From assembly GCA_037954325.1 (NCBI GenBank), contig JBBMNZ010000014.1:14275956-14339955 (forward strand): 64,000 nt of DNA, read 5' to 3'. The position numbers were made by a program, and so were the translations under genes. Source of the DNA: Fistularia commersonii. Lineage: Eukaryota; Chordata; Actinopteri; Syngnathiformes; Fistulariidae. Shown here piece by piece: positions 26,965 to 38,600 of this stretch. Each line of letters starts with the position of its first letter. Position 1 is the stretch's first letter. The notes under the pieces were generated by a model. The model was not told where the DNA came from. It saw only the letters and a program-made list of their open reading frames with translations, and made no database searches.

Positions 26965-27075
26965 GTGGGGGCAGCAGGATGGCCTATGGGTTAGTCTTTC
27001 CCTGCTCCCAGCAAGAAGGACATTGGTTCATTTCTGATGGGCAGAAGTGCAGGACAAGCGGTATAGGTACCTGAT
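26965..27075 (+). mobile_element. Internally deleted SINE copy
   Basis: A tRNA-like head (GGCAGCAGGATGGCCTATGG, then CAGCAAGAAGGACATTGGTTCA) passes directly into the typical 3' end GTGCAGGACAAGCGGTATAG. The whole body found in the other copies of this family is missing between them. Confidence 0.55.
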
Positions 27076-27655
27076 TATGATCATTACTTCCTGAAGTCAA
27101 TGAACAAATATCAGAACTAAAACGACTGTTGGATGATAGATGAATTCTTCCCATCTGGTTACCTGTTCACAACATCTATCTCTCATGCTGCAGGTACCAG
27201 TGATCACTTTTGATATTCATTTTTCCATCAAATATCCATTATAAAAATCACAAGGTTCTGTCTCAACACACACTGTCTTCCTAAAATCAAAGCACAGACT
27301 ACAAAATAGTAGACGACTAAAACTATTAGACTCATGTGAGGATCAAACCCTTGTTTTGTCAAAGGACCTTGTTACAGATATACTTTATTTTCTATCACCT
27401 GACTTCCCAAAGGTTTTTTTTTTTTTTCAAATGATAAAATCCAAGGAATTTTCTCCCAACAGTGGTGTCATTGTAGTAGAGTTGCTTTTCAGCTCAGTTT
27501 TTTTTTGCATTATCTATTTAAAATCACTGCCACATTTTACGCTTCCTCACCATTCAGAGGCTGTCAATTTGATTTCAGTGTGAAAACTATGGCAAACAGC
27601 TGAGGGTATAATCCAGCCATAAGGATTTTCTGAGAAGGATGAAAAAAGGCTCATG

Positions 27656-28210
27656 AATCCATCCATCCATCCATCCATCCATCCATCCATCCATCCATCT
27701 TCCCCCGTTTTTCCAGAGTCAAGTTGCAGGGGCAGCAGCCAGAGCAGTGAGGCCCAGACCTCCCTCTCCCCTGCCACATGATCCAGCTCCTCTGGGGGGA
27801 CCCCAAGGGATCTTGGGTCTTCCTCGTGGTCGCCTCCCAGATGGAAATACCTCCTCTGGGAGGCATCCTGATCAGATGCCCAAGCCACCTCATCTGACTC
27901 CTCCCTATACTCTGAGTTCCTCCTGGATGACCAAACTTCTCACCCTATCTCGAAGGGAGAGTCCAGCCACCCTGGGGAGAAAACTCATTTCGGCCGGTTG
28001 TATCCATGATTTCATTCTTTTGGTCACTACCCACAGCTCATGACCATAAGTGAGGGTGGGAACGTAGATCGACCGGTAAATAAGACCCACTTCACCATGA
28101 CAGACCGGTATAGACTCCGCAAAAAGACCCCAAGATACTTGAACTCCCCCACTTGGGGCAGGACTTCTTCTTCAACCTTTTTCACACATCTGTAAAGGCC
28201 CTCATCATAT
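27656..28210 (-). mobile_element. Rex3/RTE-type LINE, 3' fragment
   Basis: The minus strand encodes the C-terminal region of a fish non-LTR reverse transcriptase polyprotein. Phrases such as YVPTLTYGHELWVVTKRM, AGLSLRDRVRSLVIQEEL, IRMPPRGG and EVWASLLW are interrupted by frameshifts. The 3' tail is a GATG tandem repeat, seen as (ATCC)n at 27657-27698. The tail and C-terminal phrases fit Rex3 of the RTE clade as I know it. The catalytic RT domain is absent, so this copy is dead. Confidence 0.7.
27657..27699. repeat. (ATCC)n tetranucleotide tract
   Basis: About ten ATCC units form the 3' tail of the reverse-oriented LINE fragment. Confidence 0.95.
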
Positions 28211-30339
28211 TCCTGGGACCATCAACACAGCAACAGCACAGCTGAAGTTGAAAGATGTGGTCATCAAATTCAAACAAACACAACGTTTTCTCAACAGCTG
28301 GGAAAAAATAGGTTTAGAATTTTATCATTCTTACGATGGCTAATAAAGATTCATAACTAAATAAAGCCCAGGCTGACAGGGATGTCATTCATTATAAGGA
28401 TAATTTGCCACAAATCAGAAATCTTTGAGACGGAAGTTCCACTGGCTAATGACTACTCCAGTTTAATGCTGTTTCTTGTGAAATGTCTTGGTAAATTGTG
28501 GACAACTGTGATGGAAATCAAAGGGGTCAGATAGCCGTTCATAATTTTTCACTTGGGTAAACAGCATATCAATCTCTATGTTTTGTTTTTTTTTCTTTAC
28601 TGTTAGAAAACAGATATTCTGAAATAATTGGCACAAAAAATCTTAGGCTAGGAGGTTAAAAAGACCTAGAGATGCTAACAGCTTGCCGAACAGTGGCACC
28701 AGGAGGATGGACAGCGCTTTTGATTCCTGTTCACAACCACGAGTTTCTCATTTACAAGGTTTACAATGTGATCCAAATCAATTTTAAAAGGTTTATCATA
28801 TTTTAAACCAATAGTTCATCCTGACCTGGGTGATTCATGAGAAAGGTTTGTCAAGGTTACTCATTTCCTACCAGCACAGTGGCCAGACCTTGGATCAGCA
28901 CAAAAAGCTACAGAGTTGGGTTTCTGACACATGGCAGTGTCATGTGGCACCATTGGACATTCTATTATGAGGACAGGATTGTGGCACTTGGCAGGATTTC
29001 CTCATTGTTGATTATTTTTAACATACAATCAATTGAGGCATTGAGCATTCAGACAGAAATGTAGACGGTGAGTACATGAGAGGAAAGTTGAAATTGAAGA
29101 TACACAACAAGTGTTCCTGCGACAGGGACGTTTTTACTTTCAGCTATTCTTAGTAATAGGATGTTACATTGCAGTTGTCTGCCTGATAAGCCGCATGTCA
29201 CAAAGACAGGCAGACCTTGCATGGAGGCGTGCATTTTACGACAAGATTAGCCTGCACTATGCACACACAGATATCTAATTCTTGCTGATGATCCTGCTTC
29301 CTTCTTGCAGAGCTGGAGTCACAGAGAGCAGGGCAACTCCAACCCACCTCCAACCTGCCATGACCCACATCCTGACTCTCCTCCCTCAACCTCTGCTTCA
29401 CCAACACACACTCTAATCCTCACACTTAGGGGAGAGGTCAGCATCTACCTGGGCCAACAATTGTGTAACTGGCTTATTACCAGGGATATGTTTGATCTGG
29501 AGTTGCACTGTGAGCAGCATGGCTGTTTTTAAATAGAAAACATGTGAACCAAATCAAAATGTTAAGCATCATCAGGAGGAGCTAATCTGATCCATTAGCC
29601 CACAGTCAAAAGCGAGCTGTAGCGTCCTGGTTTGACACTGCCTGATTCTCATGTGATCATCAACAAGAGAAACATCCGCCAGAAGCAATGGTGACACATG
29701 AGAGGATGCTGTTTCCTAAATAATCATGTGGTGCCGCACAGAGAAAAAGATTGAGGCAATCCAATTTCAACACATTGGTGAAAGTATCAAAATCCATACA
29801 GGCATCTCACCAGGAATCACGGTTTTAGGGGACAAAAACAAAGAGGTATTTTTCCTCTACAGGCCTATCAGCGAAACAAGTCAATGCCACAGTGTTTCCT
29901 GTGGGAGACACTCCGGCGCTGACAGCTCTGGCCTGCAATGACCCTCGTCTCTGTTCAATGACCCCCGGACATACGCTGGAATTTGTAACACATCCAAGTC
30001 AGCAGCAGCTCAAAGAATTTGAGTTGTGAGGGGAAAAAAAACAAGAGGTGGAAAAAAATAACAGGAAGATGTTGTTTTCAATGGAGGAGCTGAATGGGAA
30101 TCTGACTGTGACTGTATAATCAACAGAGAAATATCAGCACCAGGTGAAAAATAAGATAGACATTGAATAGGACCTTCTTTGGTTAGTTTTGCCATTTTGA
30201 ATTGAACAAGAAATATGGTATAATTATTAAAAAAAAAAGAAAAAATAAAGTTTAACTTTACACTGAGTTGTATGCTAGACATAAGAAAATACAATTAATA
30301 ATACAATGATAGGTTTCGGGTATTTGATGCCAAGAGAGG

Positions 30340-30665
30340 AACTCTGGTATTGTATGAGGAAATCTGGAGTGGCAGAGATGTATGTTATGCTGGTGCAGGA
30401 CATGTATGCTCAGTGTGAGACAGTGTGCTGTAGGGGTAACAGAGTTCAAGGTGGAGGTGGGACTGTCAGGGATCCGTTCTGAGCCCCTTCTTGTTTGCAG
30501 TGATGATAGACAGGCTGACAGATGAGGTTGGACATTATGGGCGAAGTGAGAAAGGGTATGAAGGTAGTTGGTGTGAGAGAGGAGGATACAGAGAATGGGG
30601 TTAGATGGAGGTTGATTCGCCGTGGCAAACCCTGAAGAGAAAAGCCAAAGGAGAAGAAGTGGTTA
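30340..30665 (+). mobile_element. RTE-like LINE copy with internal deletion
   Basis: The 5' part matches the RT region of a widespread fish LINE (reading like RKSGVAEMYVMLVQDMY, then a frame on AVMIDRLTDEV). It jumps directly to the 3' end (GAGGATACAGAGAATGGGGT, CGCCGTGGCAAACCCTGAAG, AGAAGAAG tail). The sequence between, including the catalytic FADD block, is missing, and frameshifts and stops are present. Confidence 0.7.
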
Positions 30666-30829
30666 CGGGAATTTGATCAATTTCAGAAAAATGTTTACAC
30701 TCTGGGGTCACTGAGTTCATTTCCTTAATTTTCTTGTCTTCAATACATTTTCTATATCCTCATATTTATTTTGCAAATTAGCATTTTTGACATTTGGTAC
30801 TGTTACAGCCCACTTTCCACTGGTTGCCT

Positions 30830-31035
30830 GTAGGTTATCACCACCAATGGCGATTGTTGTTTATCCAGGCCTTGAACGATCCAGTATGAGAGTCGTAGGT
30901 TCGATTAGCATATTGTGCTTTGGCACAAGTCCTGCGCCGGATGGCCTTCCTGTCACCACCCTCTGCATTTATCCAGGCTTGGGACTGGCTCAGAATTATA
31001 CTGGCTTGTGCCCCCTGTGGCTGCATTACTAATCT
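30830..31035 (+). mobile_element. tRNA-like SINE repeat
   Basis: A B-box-like TAGGTTCGATTAG is followed by GCGCCGGATGGCCTTCCTG and CTGCATTTATCCAGGCTTGG. The latter block recurs at 46780-46850 (CTACATTTATCCGAGCTTGG). I recall the phrase as a common fish interspersed repeat, but cannot name the family with confidence. Confidence 0.5.
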
Positions 31036-31109
31036 AACGTCAAACACATGCTTGTTAAAGTCCAATGCTCCAATATTGCTGTGAAACAGCCAAACAGCTG
31101 TGAGATCGG

Positions 31110-31350
31110 GGTGAGGCGTGCTGTAGGTGTGACAGTAGAGTTCAAGGTGGAGGTGAGACCACATCAAGGATCAGGCCTGAACCCCTTCTTGTTTGCAGTG
31201 GTGATGGACAGCTGGCAAATGTAGTTAGATAGGAATCTCCATAGGTCAAGATGTTTGCAGATGACAGTGTAATCTGCAGTGAGAGCTGGAGGCAGGTTGA
31301 AGAAAATATATAGAGGTGGAGGTATGCCTTTGAAAGATTAAAGATCACTG
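31110..31350 (+). mobile_element. RTE-like LINE, RT-domain fragment
   Basis: It encodes a broken RT segment with readable phrases TVEFKVEVRPHQGSG, PFLFAVVMD and, after a frameshift, CRQMTV replacing the catalytic block. It is the same family as the copies at 30340 and 42245. Stops and frameshifts make it a relic. Confidence 0.65.
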
Positions 31351-31444
31351 TTGAACTTTGAACTCAAGTTAAACCCAGACAAAACCAACACTGTGTGAAT
31401 CAATTTAACAGGAAAAAGAAACAAAAGCTATCTATCTATCTTCT

Positions 31445-32245
31445 TCCTTGAATGTACAAAGGGAATTTGGACATATCAACTCTGTTAGGTTGGTTGCTAG
31501 AGTAACCAAGGAAATCTGCGATGCCCACTTAAACTACTCTGCAACTGATCACTCCCACTTCAAGTCATGGAATGAGAATGGCCTGTCCTGCCATGGATCA
31601 GGGAGTGGGAGGACAAAGATGGCCTGTTACTGACCACAAGGTTGCTACAAGACCCCAAACTTGAAGTAGTTTCGAGCTACAGATAAAAAAGACCTCTATG
31701 TAACTTCTGTCAAGGTGCTTGGTGAGCTTTGTACCAGTTACCAATGGAAAAAAAGGCAGGTGACCACCATTGAAGGATTGTTCAGGGCCACAAAAAGATA
31801 CAAAGCACATTTTGAATTTGGCGTGACAGGAGACTCTTTGTTTTGTTCACACCCCGAAAATGTTGCCTCATTTGTTTAACGAATGTCCCAGGTTGCTGCC
31901 ACTGCTTTGATTCTTGAAGGGTTAGTTTCTTGGTTTGCGGGCTATCTTAACCGTCCATTTGTTTATTTTGGTCCAAAGTACCCAACTAGATCACAAGAGT
32001 GTATCAGTTACAGTAAACCATTTGTCCGACTGCCAAATTAGCCATTTGGGTGACCAGGAAAATAAGGTTTGTGACCGCGGGAATGAGAATCCAGTCCCCA
32101 TTTTAGAAGCAGATTTGCTTAAAATTGGGATTTGATTTTCTTTGTCCCTTGTACTTTACTCTTCCCTCAAGCTTTTTTCTGAATTCTGTGGGTTTTTATT
32201 TTGTGAATAAATAGGTTTTATAACAAATTGTACATTGTGTGCTGT
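31445..32245 (+). mobile_element. Tx1/L1-type LINE, ORF2 C-terminal fragment
   Basis: Broken frames contain phrases typical of the C-terminus of fish Tx1-like or L1-like ORF2, such as LGELCTSYQW, LFCSHPENVASF, LEGLVSWFAGYLNRPF and TAKLAIWVTRK. Several stops and frameshifts interrupt them. Family assignment rests on memory of these C-terminal motifs, and no RT or endonuclease core remains. Confidence 0.55.
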
Positions 32246-33779
32246 CATGACTAATGTTCCTTGAAGGGGAACCTGCTGTCTAATGGGTGAATAAATAACA
32301 CTTCAGGAACTTACTTGCCTGGCCTGGACCAAGTATCCAAATGTCTTGGGGCTTTCCAACTGAATTCTGAATGCCAAGGAATACAGATTCATCTTCCAGT
32401 CAAGTAGTCGTAGTCTTGGTTAAAGACCAATGCGTTGTCAAAATGCAGTAATGGGACTGGGAACAGAAAACACAGGTGTGATGCAATGAGAAAGGGGATT
32501 TTGTTGACAACCTGGGGGGTCTTTATCTTTTACCTGGGCGGGAGGAGTCATTTTGTGTTCTGTACACAACACCTTCCTGATGAACTCGATTTAAGCTGAT
32601 CGCCCTGCCGCCGCCATTAAGTTAAATTGGGTATCTTCACATGCTCCTTCTGAATGTATTCCTGTCAAATTCCAGCACTCGAAAAAAGTTTTTTTTAAAT
32701 ACACTTATCTCGCTACTCACACACTCTCTAAACACACTACATGCTAATCCAACTTCAATGTAATGTCCTTAAAACAAGTCAAAGTGAATGAATACATATT
32801 GCTTCCCAAGTGGACAGTTTGATTTCACAGAAGCGTGATTAACTTGGAGTTACATTGTATTGTTTCTTTTTTTGAGCAGTATAGTTCCTCGTGTGACAAC
32901 AGACAAGTAATATCATATATTGAAATCTGACATTGTAATGTTAATGAATGAAATTTCTGGTTGTGTGAGTTAAAATGTTTGAACAGTTAATGATAAACAG
33001 CACAGGAAAAAACTTATTTACCTTGAAAAAAATTACAAGGTTAATGGGTGTCCTTTTTCAAATCATATATTTTTTATGAGCTATGTGTCACATGATATGT
33101 GACTTGTGCCTTTATGCCACATCACATTCAGTTCTTGATAAAAACATACTTTCCAATAAAAGCTTATCCTGTTATTAAGAGCAAGCACATAAAAAAGTAA
33201 TAACATTAAATAAATGTTTAACAGCTTTGTTCACATGTTGTGCTTATGTGTGAATTCTGTGTGGGTGTATGATATTGTTATTTACACTCTACCTAGCATT
33301 AACTAACAAATGCTTGTGTGAATACAAGAAATTAAGTCCTCCACTCTAGGTTCAAGGCTGGATTCAAAAAGTTCCCTGTTTCTGCAGGTTCCATTTAGGA
33401 GCAAAGTTGAAGTTAACCATGCAAAAGAACTGAAAACCACTGGGTTGGAAATCTATCAAACATTCGGAATAAGGTTGTGAATTAGTTGCTGTGATTATTT
33501 CATCAACGCATTTGTGACGCGTTTCCTTCTTGTACTGTGATATTTCGCATTAGTATTCCGTAAGTTGTGGGCTTGCAGAGGAATAGTAGGTTAATTATAG
33601 CGTTGCATGAATATCAAGAAGGTGATATCAGATGGCGCATGCTCACATGAATCCCTTTTGCCTCGTTCACCTAGTGTGAACTCTGCAGCTCAGCCAGAGC
33701 AGGTGCAGCTGTTGGTGAAATAATGTGTGCTTTTACTATCATCTAGTGGCCAAACTGGGACAACTGCAGACAACTGAAG

Positions 33780-33801
33780 TTTTTTTTTTTTTTTTTTTTT
33801 A
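33780..33801. repeat. Poly(T) tract
   Basis: A run of about 20 T. It could be the tail of an old reverse-oriented retroposon. Confidence 0.8.
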
Positions 33802-33884
33802 AATGGCCCTGCCCTTACACATAGGGACAGGATTTGATCATAGATCACTTTCTATACCCTCCTTACAAATGTAATGAAGATGAC

Positions 33885-34072
33885 AAAGATAGGGTTTCAG
33901 CCAGGGTTCAGCCTGGTCTAGACACCAGTCAATCACAGGGACACAAAGAGACAAATAAGTTCACTTTGTCTTTTACACATCTAGGCAATTTCTCTAATAA
34001 ACTTACTGCTTCTTTTTGGGCTGTGGGAGGAATTCAGAGAACCTGAAAGAGTCCCATGTGCACATGGAGGTA
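33885..34072 (-). mobile_element. (ATGG)n-type SINE body, reverse orientation
   Basis: The segment GGGTTCAGCCTGGTCTAGAC, then CACCAGTCAATCACAGGG, AGGCAATTTCTCTAATAAAC and GTGGGAGGAATTCAGAGAACC corresponds to the body of the 17050-17443 copy. Both ends have decayed, with no tetranucleotide tail or clear tRNA head. Confidence 0.6.
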
Positions 34073-34074
34073 AT

Positions 34075-34330
34075 CGGGGTGGCTCAGGAAGTGAGTATGG
34101 TGGTCCTTGGAGCCGAACATGCCTGGTTCAATTTCTCTGGTCCACCGAGCCCGTCTAAGTGTTGTTGAGTAAGATGCTGAGACCCTGACTACTCCCCTGA
34201 TCCTTCTCAATAGCTGCCTTATGCTTATGGTTCATCCATGATGGGTTAACTGTAGTAGTTGAATTTCGCTGATGTTGTGCTGTATATATATCTGGATGTG
34301 ACAGTAAAAGGTTGGTCTGTCTTTCTAATG
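34075..34330 (+). mobile_element. tRNA-derived SINE, second family
   Basis: A head of the form GGGGTGGCTCAGGAAGTGAG and a B-box-like TGGTTCAATT precede GTTGAGTAAGATGCTGAGACC, TGACTACTCCCCTGATCC and CATCCATGATGGGTTAA. The same order occurs at 37845-38085, so the two copies belong to one family. Confidence 0.65.
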
Positions 34331-35214
34331 TCATAGCGAATATCTGCACTGTTCCATGTTTCTCTCTCCGTCTGCAAATCCTCAGCCTCTTATGTCACCG
34401 TTAATATATTTGTTTAGCAGGTTCCCAAAACAAATGTATGGATTCAGTAAACATTAAGTAGGTGTAAAACAGTTGTAGTCAGCTACCACGTAGGTAGTAG
34501 AGGATTTAGTAGAAACAATAATTCAAATACTAACTAATACATTCTTTATTAGGAATTACCAATTAAAATAACATTTTTATGCCTCGGCTCAAAATCAGAG
34601 CAAACAGATTTTATGATTTTACCAGCAGGAAGAAGAAATCTGCTGTAATCTTGGGGAAAAAAAAGTTTGCAGCTCGTATGAAAGAATGACTTTGTTTCAT
34701 TCCATTGGTCCCAAAATTATTCACTTAGACAAGAGATTTTTTTGGATAGATGGACGAGCAAAAAGCATTCTAAATACATTTTTTTAAATGAAATACTTGA
34801 CCCGAAGGACAAAGGGTGATGCTGACAGATTATATTCTTAATGATAATTCCACATCTGAAAAAAAACTAATAGGTGGCTTGCACCTAAAAACTTTTCAAA
34901 ATCGCAGTTGAAGTAATAACCCTCCCCCAACATATATGTATATAAGTCACCTCTTTTTGATTGCATGGGGATTTTATAACATTCATAGTCTAAGAGTAGA
35001 TTACCGTAAACGTAGACATGATCAGAAATGGAAAATTCAGTACATTTGAAGGACATACTCTTTAACATGCAATATTTTACATCAAATGCTGTGATTGTGC
35101 TCTCCACTTCTTGTGTGTAAGTGAGAGGATGGGTACCTTATTTAGAATTTACCTTGGTATTTATTCCAAGGTGAAACATTTATAATTATCACAAATATAT
35201 TCGCAACTTTTTTT

Positions 35215-35626
35215 TTTTCATCAAACCATTTTTATTCCAGTTACTGCCCACCGTACCTTAAAAATGTCGTACCTATTCCGTTGCCACCTGTACCTATTGT
35301 TGTCAGTGAATAGACTGTGCATATGTTTAGAAACTGCCTAAAGATTCTATTAACTTTTTCAAAGCTGTCAGTCACTCCAAAGAGAAGTTAATAACTTCTC
35401 TCTGGAAGAAGTGATAGCATTTAAAGAGTCCCCCTTTAAACGCGGATATTGACAGCAGAGTATGCACATCTGCCACAAGATGACTTGGCATGACTTCAGT
35501 CATCTGGAAGGCTGAGGCCTACTTCCACTGAGGATATCTAGGACACATCAGCTCAGCAGCACATAGGATGAATGAGGTGGCGGGCTAGTTTGAGAGTGAT
35601 TTTTCTTGTTTCGGCTAAGCAGGTTC
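35215..35626 (-). other. gss: gss 3' UTR
   Basis: The region after the gss stop runs to a minus-strand AATAAA (TTTATT at 35231-35236 on the plus strand), followed by an A-rich run. The UTR length of about 400 bases is plausible. No other canonical signal was seen between stop and this site. Confidence 0.6.
35231..35236 (-). terminator. gss: gss polyadenylation signal
   Basis: A minus-strand AATAAA lies about 390 bases after the stop codon. Confidence 0.6.
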
Positions 35627-38600
35627 TCAAACCAGGAGAGGATTGTCCAGCACCGCCACTCCTGCGGCTACCCCTCCGTCTTCATGTTGGGAGCTCTTAG
35701 TTCGAAGCAGATGACCAGCGCACTCATTCATCACCATATTTTCACCTTGTCTGGGAAGAAAAATTTAAGAGCATCAGATCTCCTGCATGGCTTTAGAATA
35801 AAGCCTGAAAAAAACAGTTACTTGTGTTGTTGTTTTTTTCCCCTTCCGATACAATTGACAATATCTTCAGAAAATGCACTGATTGTAAAATCCAAGGAAT
35901 ATGCGATTATCGTAATACATAGGTTGTTTGTAACCTTGAAGAATCAACTACACCTTGACAAAACATTCAGCATCAGATGGTTAGAATGATCTTAAAATAA
36001 CCATGAAACTGACAGGAAATACTAAAGAAATCTATGAGACAATACCTAAAAGGACATGTTTAAGAAAATAAAATTATTGAAACCTTTTTAAGAAATATTT
36101 TGAAATAATGCGTTGACAGAAATACTTAATATAGTGGTAAACAGAGTTTTGTGACTACTGAGTAATTAGTTACATGAAACACAACTGACCTTAAATTTCA
36201 ATTAAGATAAAAATGAACTTGACAGAAACTCCAGATAAGTTCTTTCTAGCCAAAATTTAGGTTTTCATAGCTTAAGCTATAAAGCTTGAGAGCCAAGCCT
36301 GCATTAGAGCCACTGAGACGGAGCACAATAGAAATGAGGAACTACATTTCAAGTGTATCAGTTTTTCATACCAGGGAAATTATCGGAATTTACCTGACGT
36401 AAACTCCAAAGGCACCCAGTTCACTCAGACAGGTACAGATATTGAGGGGAGCATCTCGTCTCAGCAGGTAGTTCTTTAGTGGGATAGGGTTTATTTTATC
36501 CATCAGGATGTAGGCTGTGCGATCCGTGCTTTCCCTCACTTCCTCCAGGATACGGCAGATGTCAGCTCCATAGATATTGTTTCCTGGGGTAAAGGTATAA
36601 TTATAATGGAATATTTAGTAGAGCTCTAGATAATAAATACTTCAATAAATAAACAAATTAAACTGCCAGACAGAAATTTTATTTGAATCTCAAACTTCAA
36701 TCTGAAATTGCAAAGCAAATATATCATGAGACCTGATATTTTTCCTCTGTTTTTGGATAATTGAGACACCTTTTCACACTCAATGATCTTACACCAAATG
36801 TTTGTGTATGTTTTTTGTGGTTCTAACCCAAGGAACATTGTTTGTGATTTCACATATCTTTTGGAGCTCATCCCCAACCTTTACCACTAAAACTGACAAA
36901 ACAATTCATGAGTTAAAAGTAAAAAAAAAAAAATCAGGTTTTAAGAGGGTCCTTCATACCAGTAAGTATTCAAACAGATCTTGAATACTTTACTAATCTT
37001 GTCATGGATATTAGCCATAAAATAGAATCAAATGAATTTTAAAAGTTGAACTCATGTCTAACTTCCTTTGCAGCATCTCTGGTTAACCTCTTTGCAGAGG
37101 TAAGAGGTGGCTTTGGGACGTCTACTTTTAATAATAATAATAACTCTTATAATAACTTTTAAAGTTGTCAGATACACATTCAACATTAATCCTAAAACTA
37201 TGTGGTAATACAGAAATATTCAATTTTATTAAGTGGGACTTCTATGAGACACAACATCCGTAGTTTATTTGGTAACAATGAGCATTGCCAAAATATTTTT
37301 TCCATATCCCCTTAAAAAGTTCTGAAACACGCTTAGCTATGAGCATTCCTTGAAAAGATATTTTCAAAGAACAACTGTAACATTCCAACAATTATTTTGA
37401 TACGTAAAGACAAGTTTCACAAATCTCAGAGGTTCACTTGGACTGATACTTGAGGGTGTCAATAAAACAGAACCAAGGAATTATGAACAATTTACCCAAG
37501 CTGCAAACATAATACAATTTGAATGAAAAGTATTTCAGTTACAATACCTCCTCCCTCACGCTGAGGCTTCAGGACAAAGCAGTCTGGTGCTGCCAAAGCC
37601 ATTGACACAGCCTTATCACCTTCTGGTCCCTAAAAAAAAGAAACAACAGGCACCTCTAATCACAGAGAGACATTATGCTAAAAGAGCCTTTGAGCAACTT
37701 GCTAACATTAAACTGATGTATTGTCAGTATGCTTCAAGTGGTCACCCTTGCCTTTCTATTTTGTAGGGATGCAGAGAATGCATGTAGCAACAACCTGAAG
37801 TTAAGTTGTGGAATTTCACATAATATTCACCATTCACTTATAGGTCACGGCATGGTGCAGGAGGTAGAGCAATTGTCAGGGAAACCGAACATTCCTGGTT
37901 CCATTCCTGGCTCGTCCTAGTGTGTGGAAGTGTGGTTGAGCAAGACACTGAAACCCTAACGACTCCCCTGGCTCTGGTCGCCAGCAGCCTACTGCTTATG
38001 ATTCATCCATGATGGGTTAATTGCAGAGAATGAATTTCCACACGGGGATTTATAAAGGATGAATTATTATTCATTATAATCAAGAACTCCTAATCTGCCT
38101 TCCCTTACCATATATATGTATACACATATATTTTTTTTTAATCATTAGAAGGATTAGTCAAAGGAATATTTACAACTACATGTAAAGCCTAGAATACATT
38201 TGAATTTAATACATTTGTAATATGTTTTTCTCTGTAAAGCTTACTATAATACCTCAAGTAACCTGAAACATAATACACAAGAAAAAGACAAAAACACACT
38301 GTGAAAAAGATCATACTAGGTAAGGGAAGAAAAAGAGCTGTGGAACCATGACCAGTATTGTTAGATTCACTCTCTCATTCACACACCTGGGCAATTTTTC
38401 TATCCATCCATTAGATACCGTTTTATCCTACTCTTGGTGATGGTGAATGCTGGAGCCTAGAATGCCAGGAGGCTAGGTTCACGTTGGACTGTCCACCTGT
38501 CAATCGCAGGGCCACATTTAGTGACAAACAACCATCCACTCAGCTGGGCAATTTTTCTAATTTATTCCAATTAAGCTCCTGCATGTTTTTGTACTGAGAT

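Larger units (their letters stand above)
9646..35214. other. Gene-poor interval between pim1 and gss
   Basis: No convincing exon chain or conserved protein was found on either strand across roughly 25 kb. The interval holds microsatellites, SINE relics, fragments of Rex3-like, RTE-like and Tx1-like LINEs, and long AT-rich stretches. Between the annotated repeats the sequence is unique-looking and unexplained; regulatory elements for pim1 or non-coding RNAs are possible, but none is demonstrated. Confidence 0.6.
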
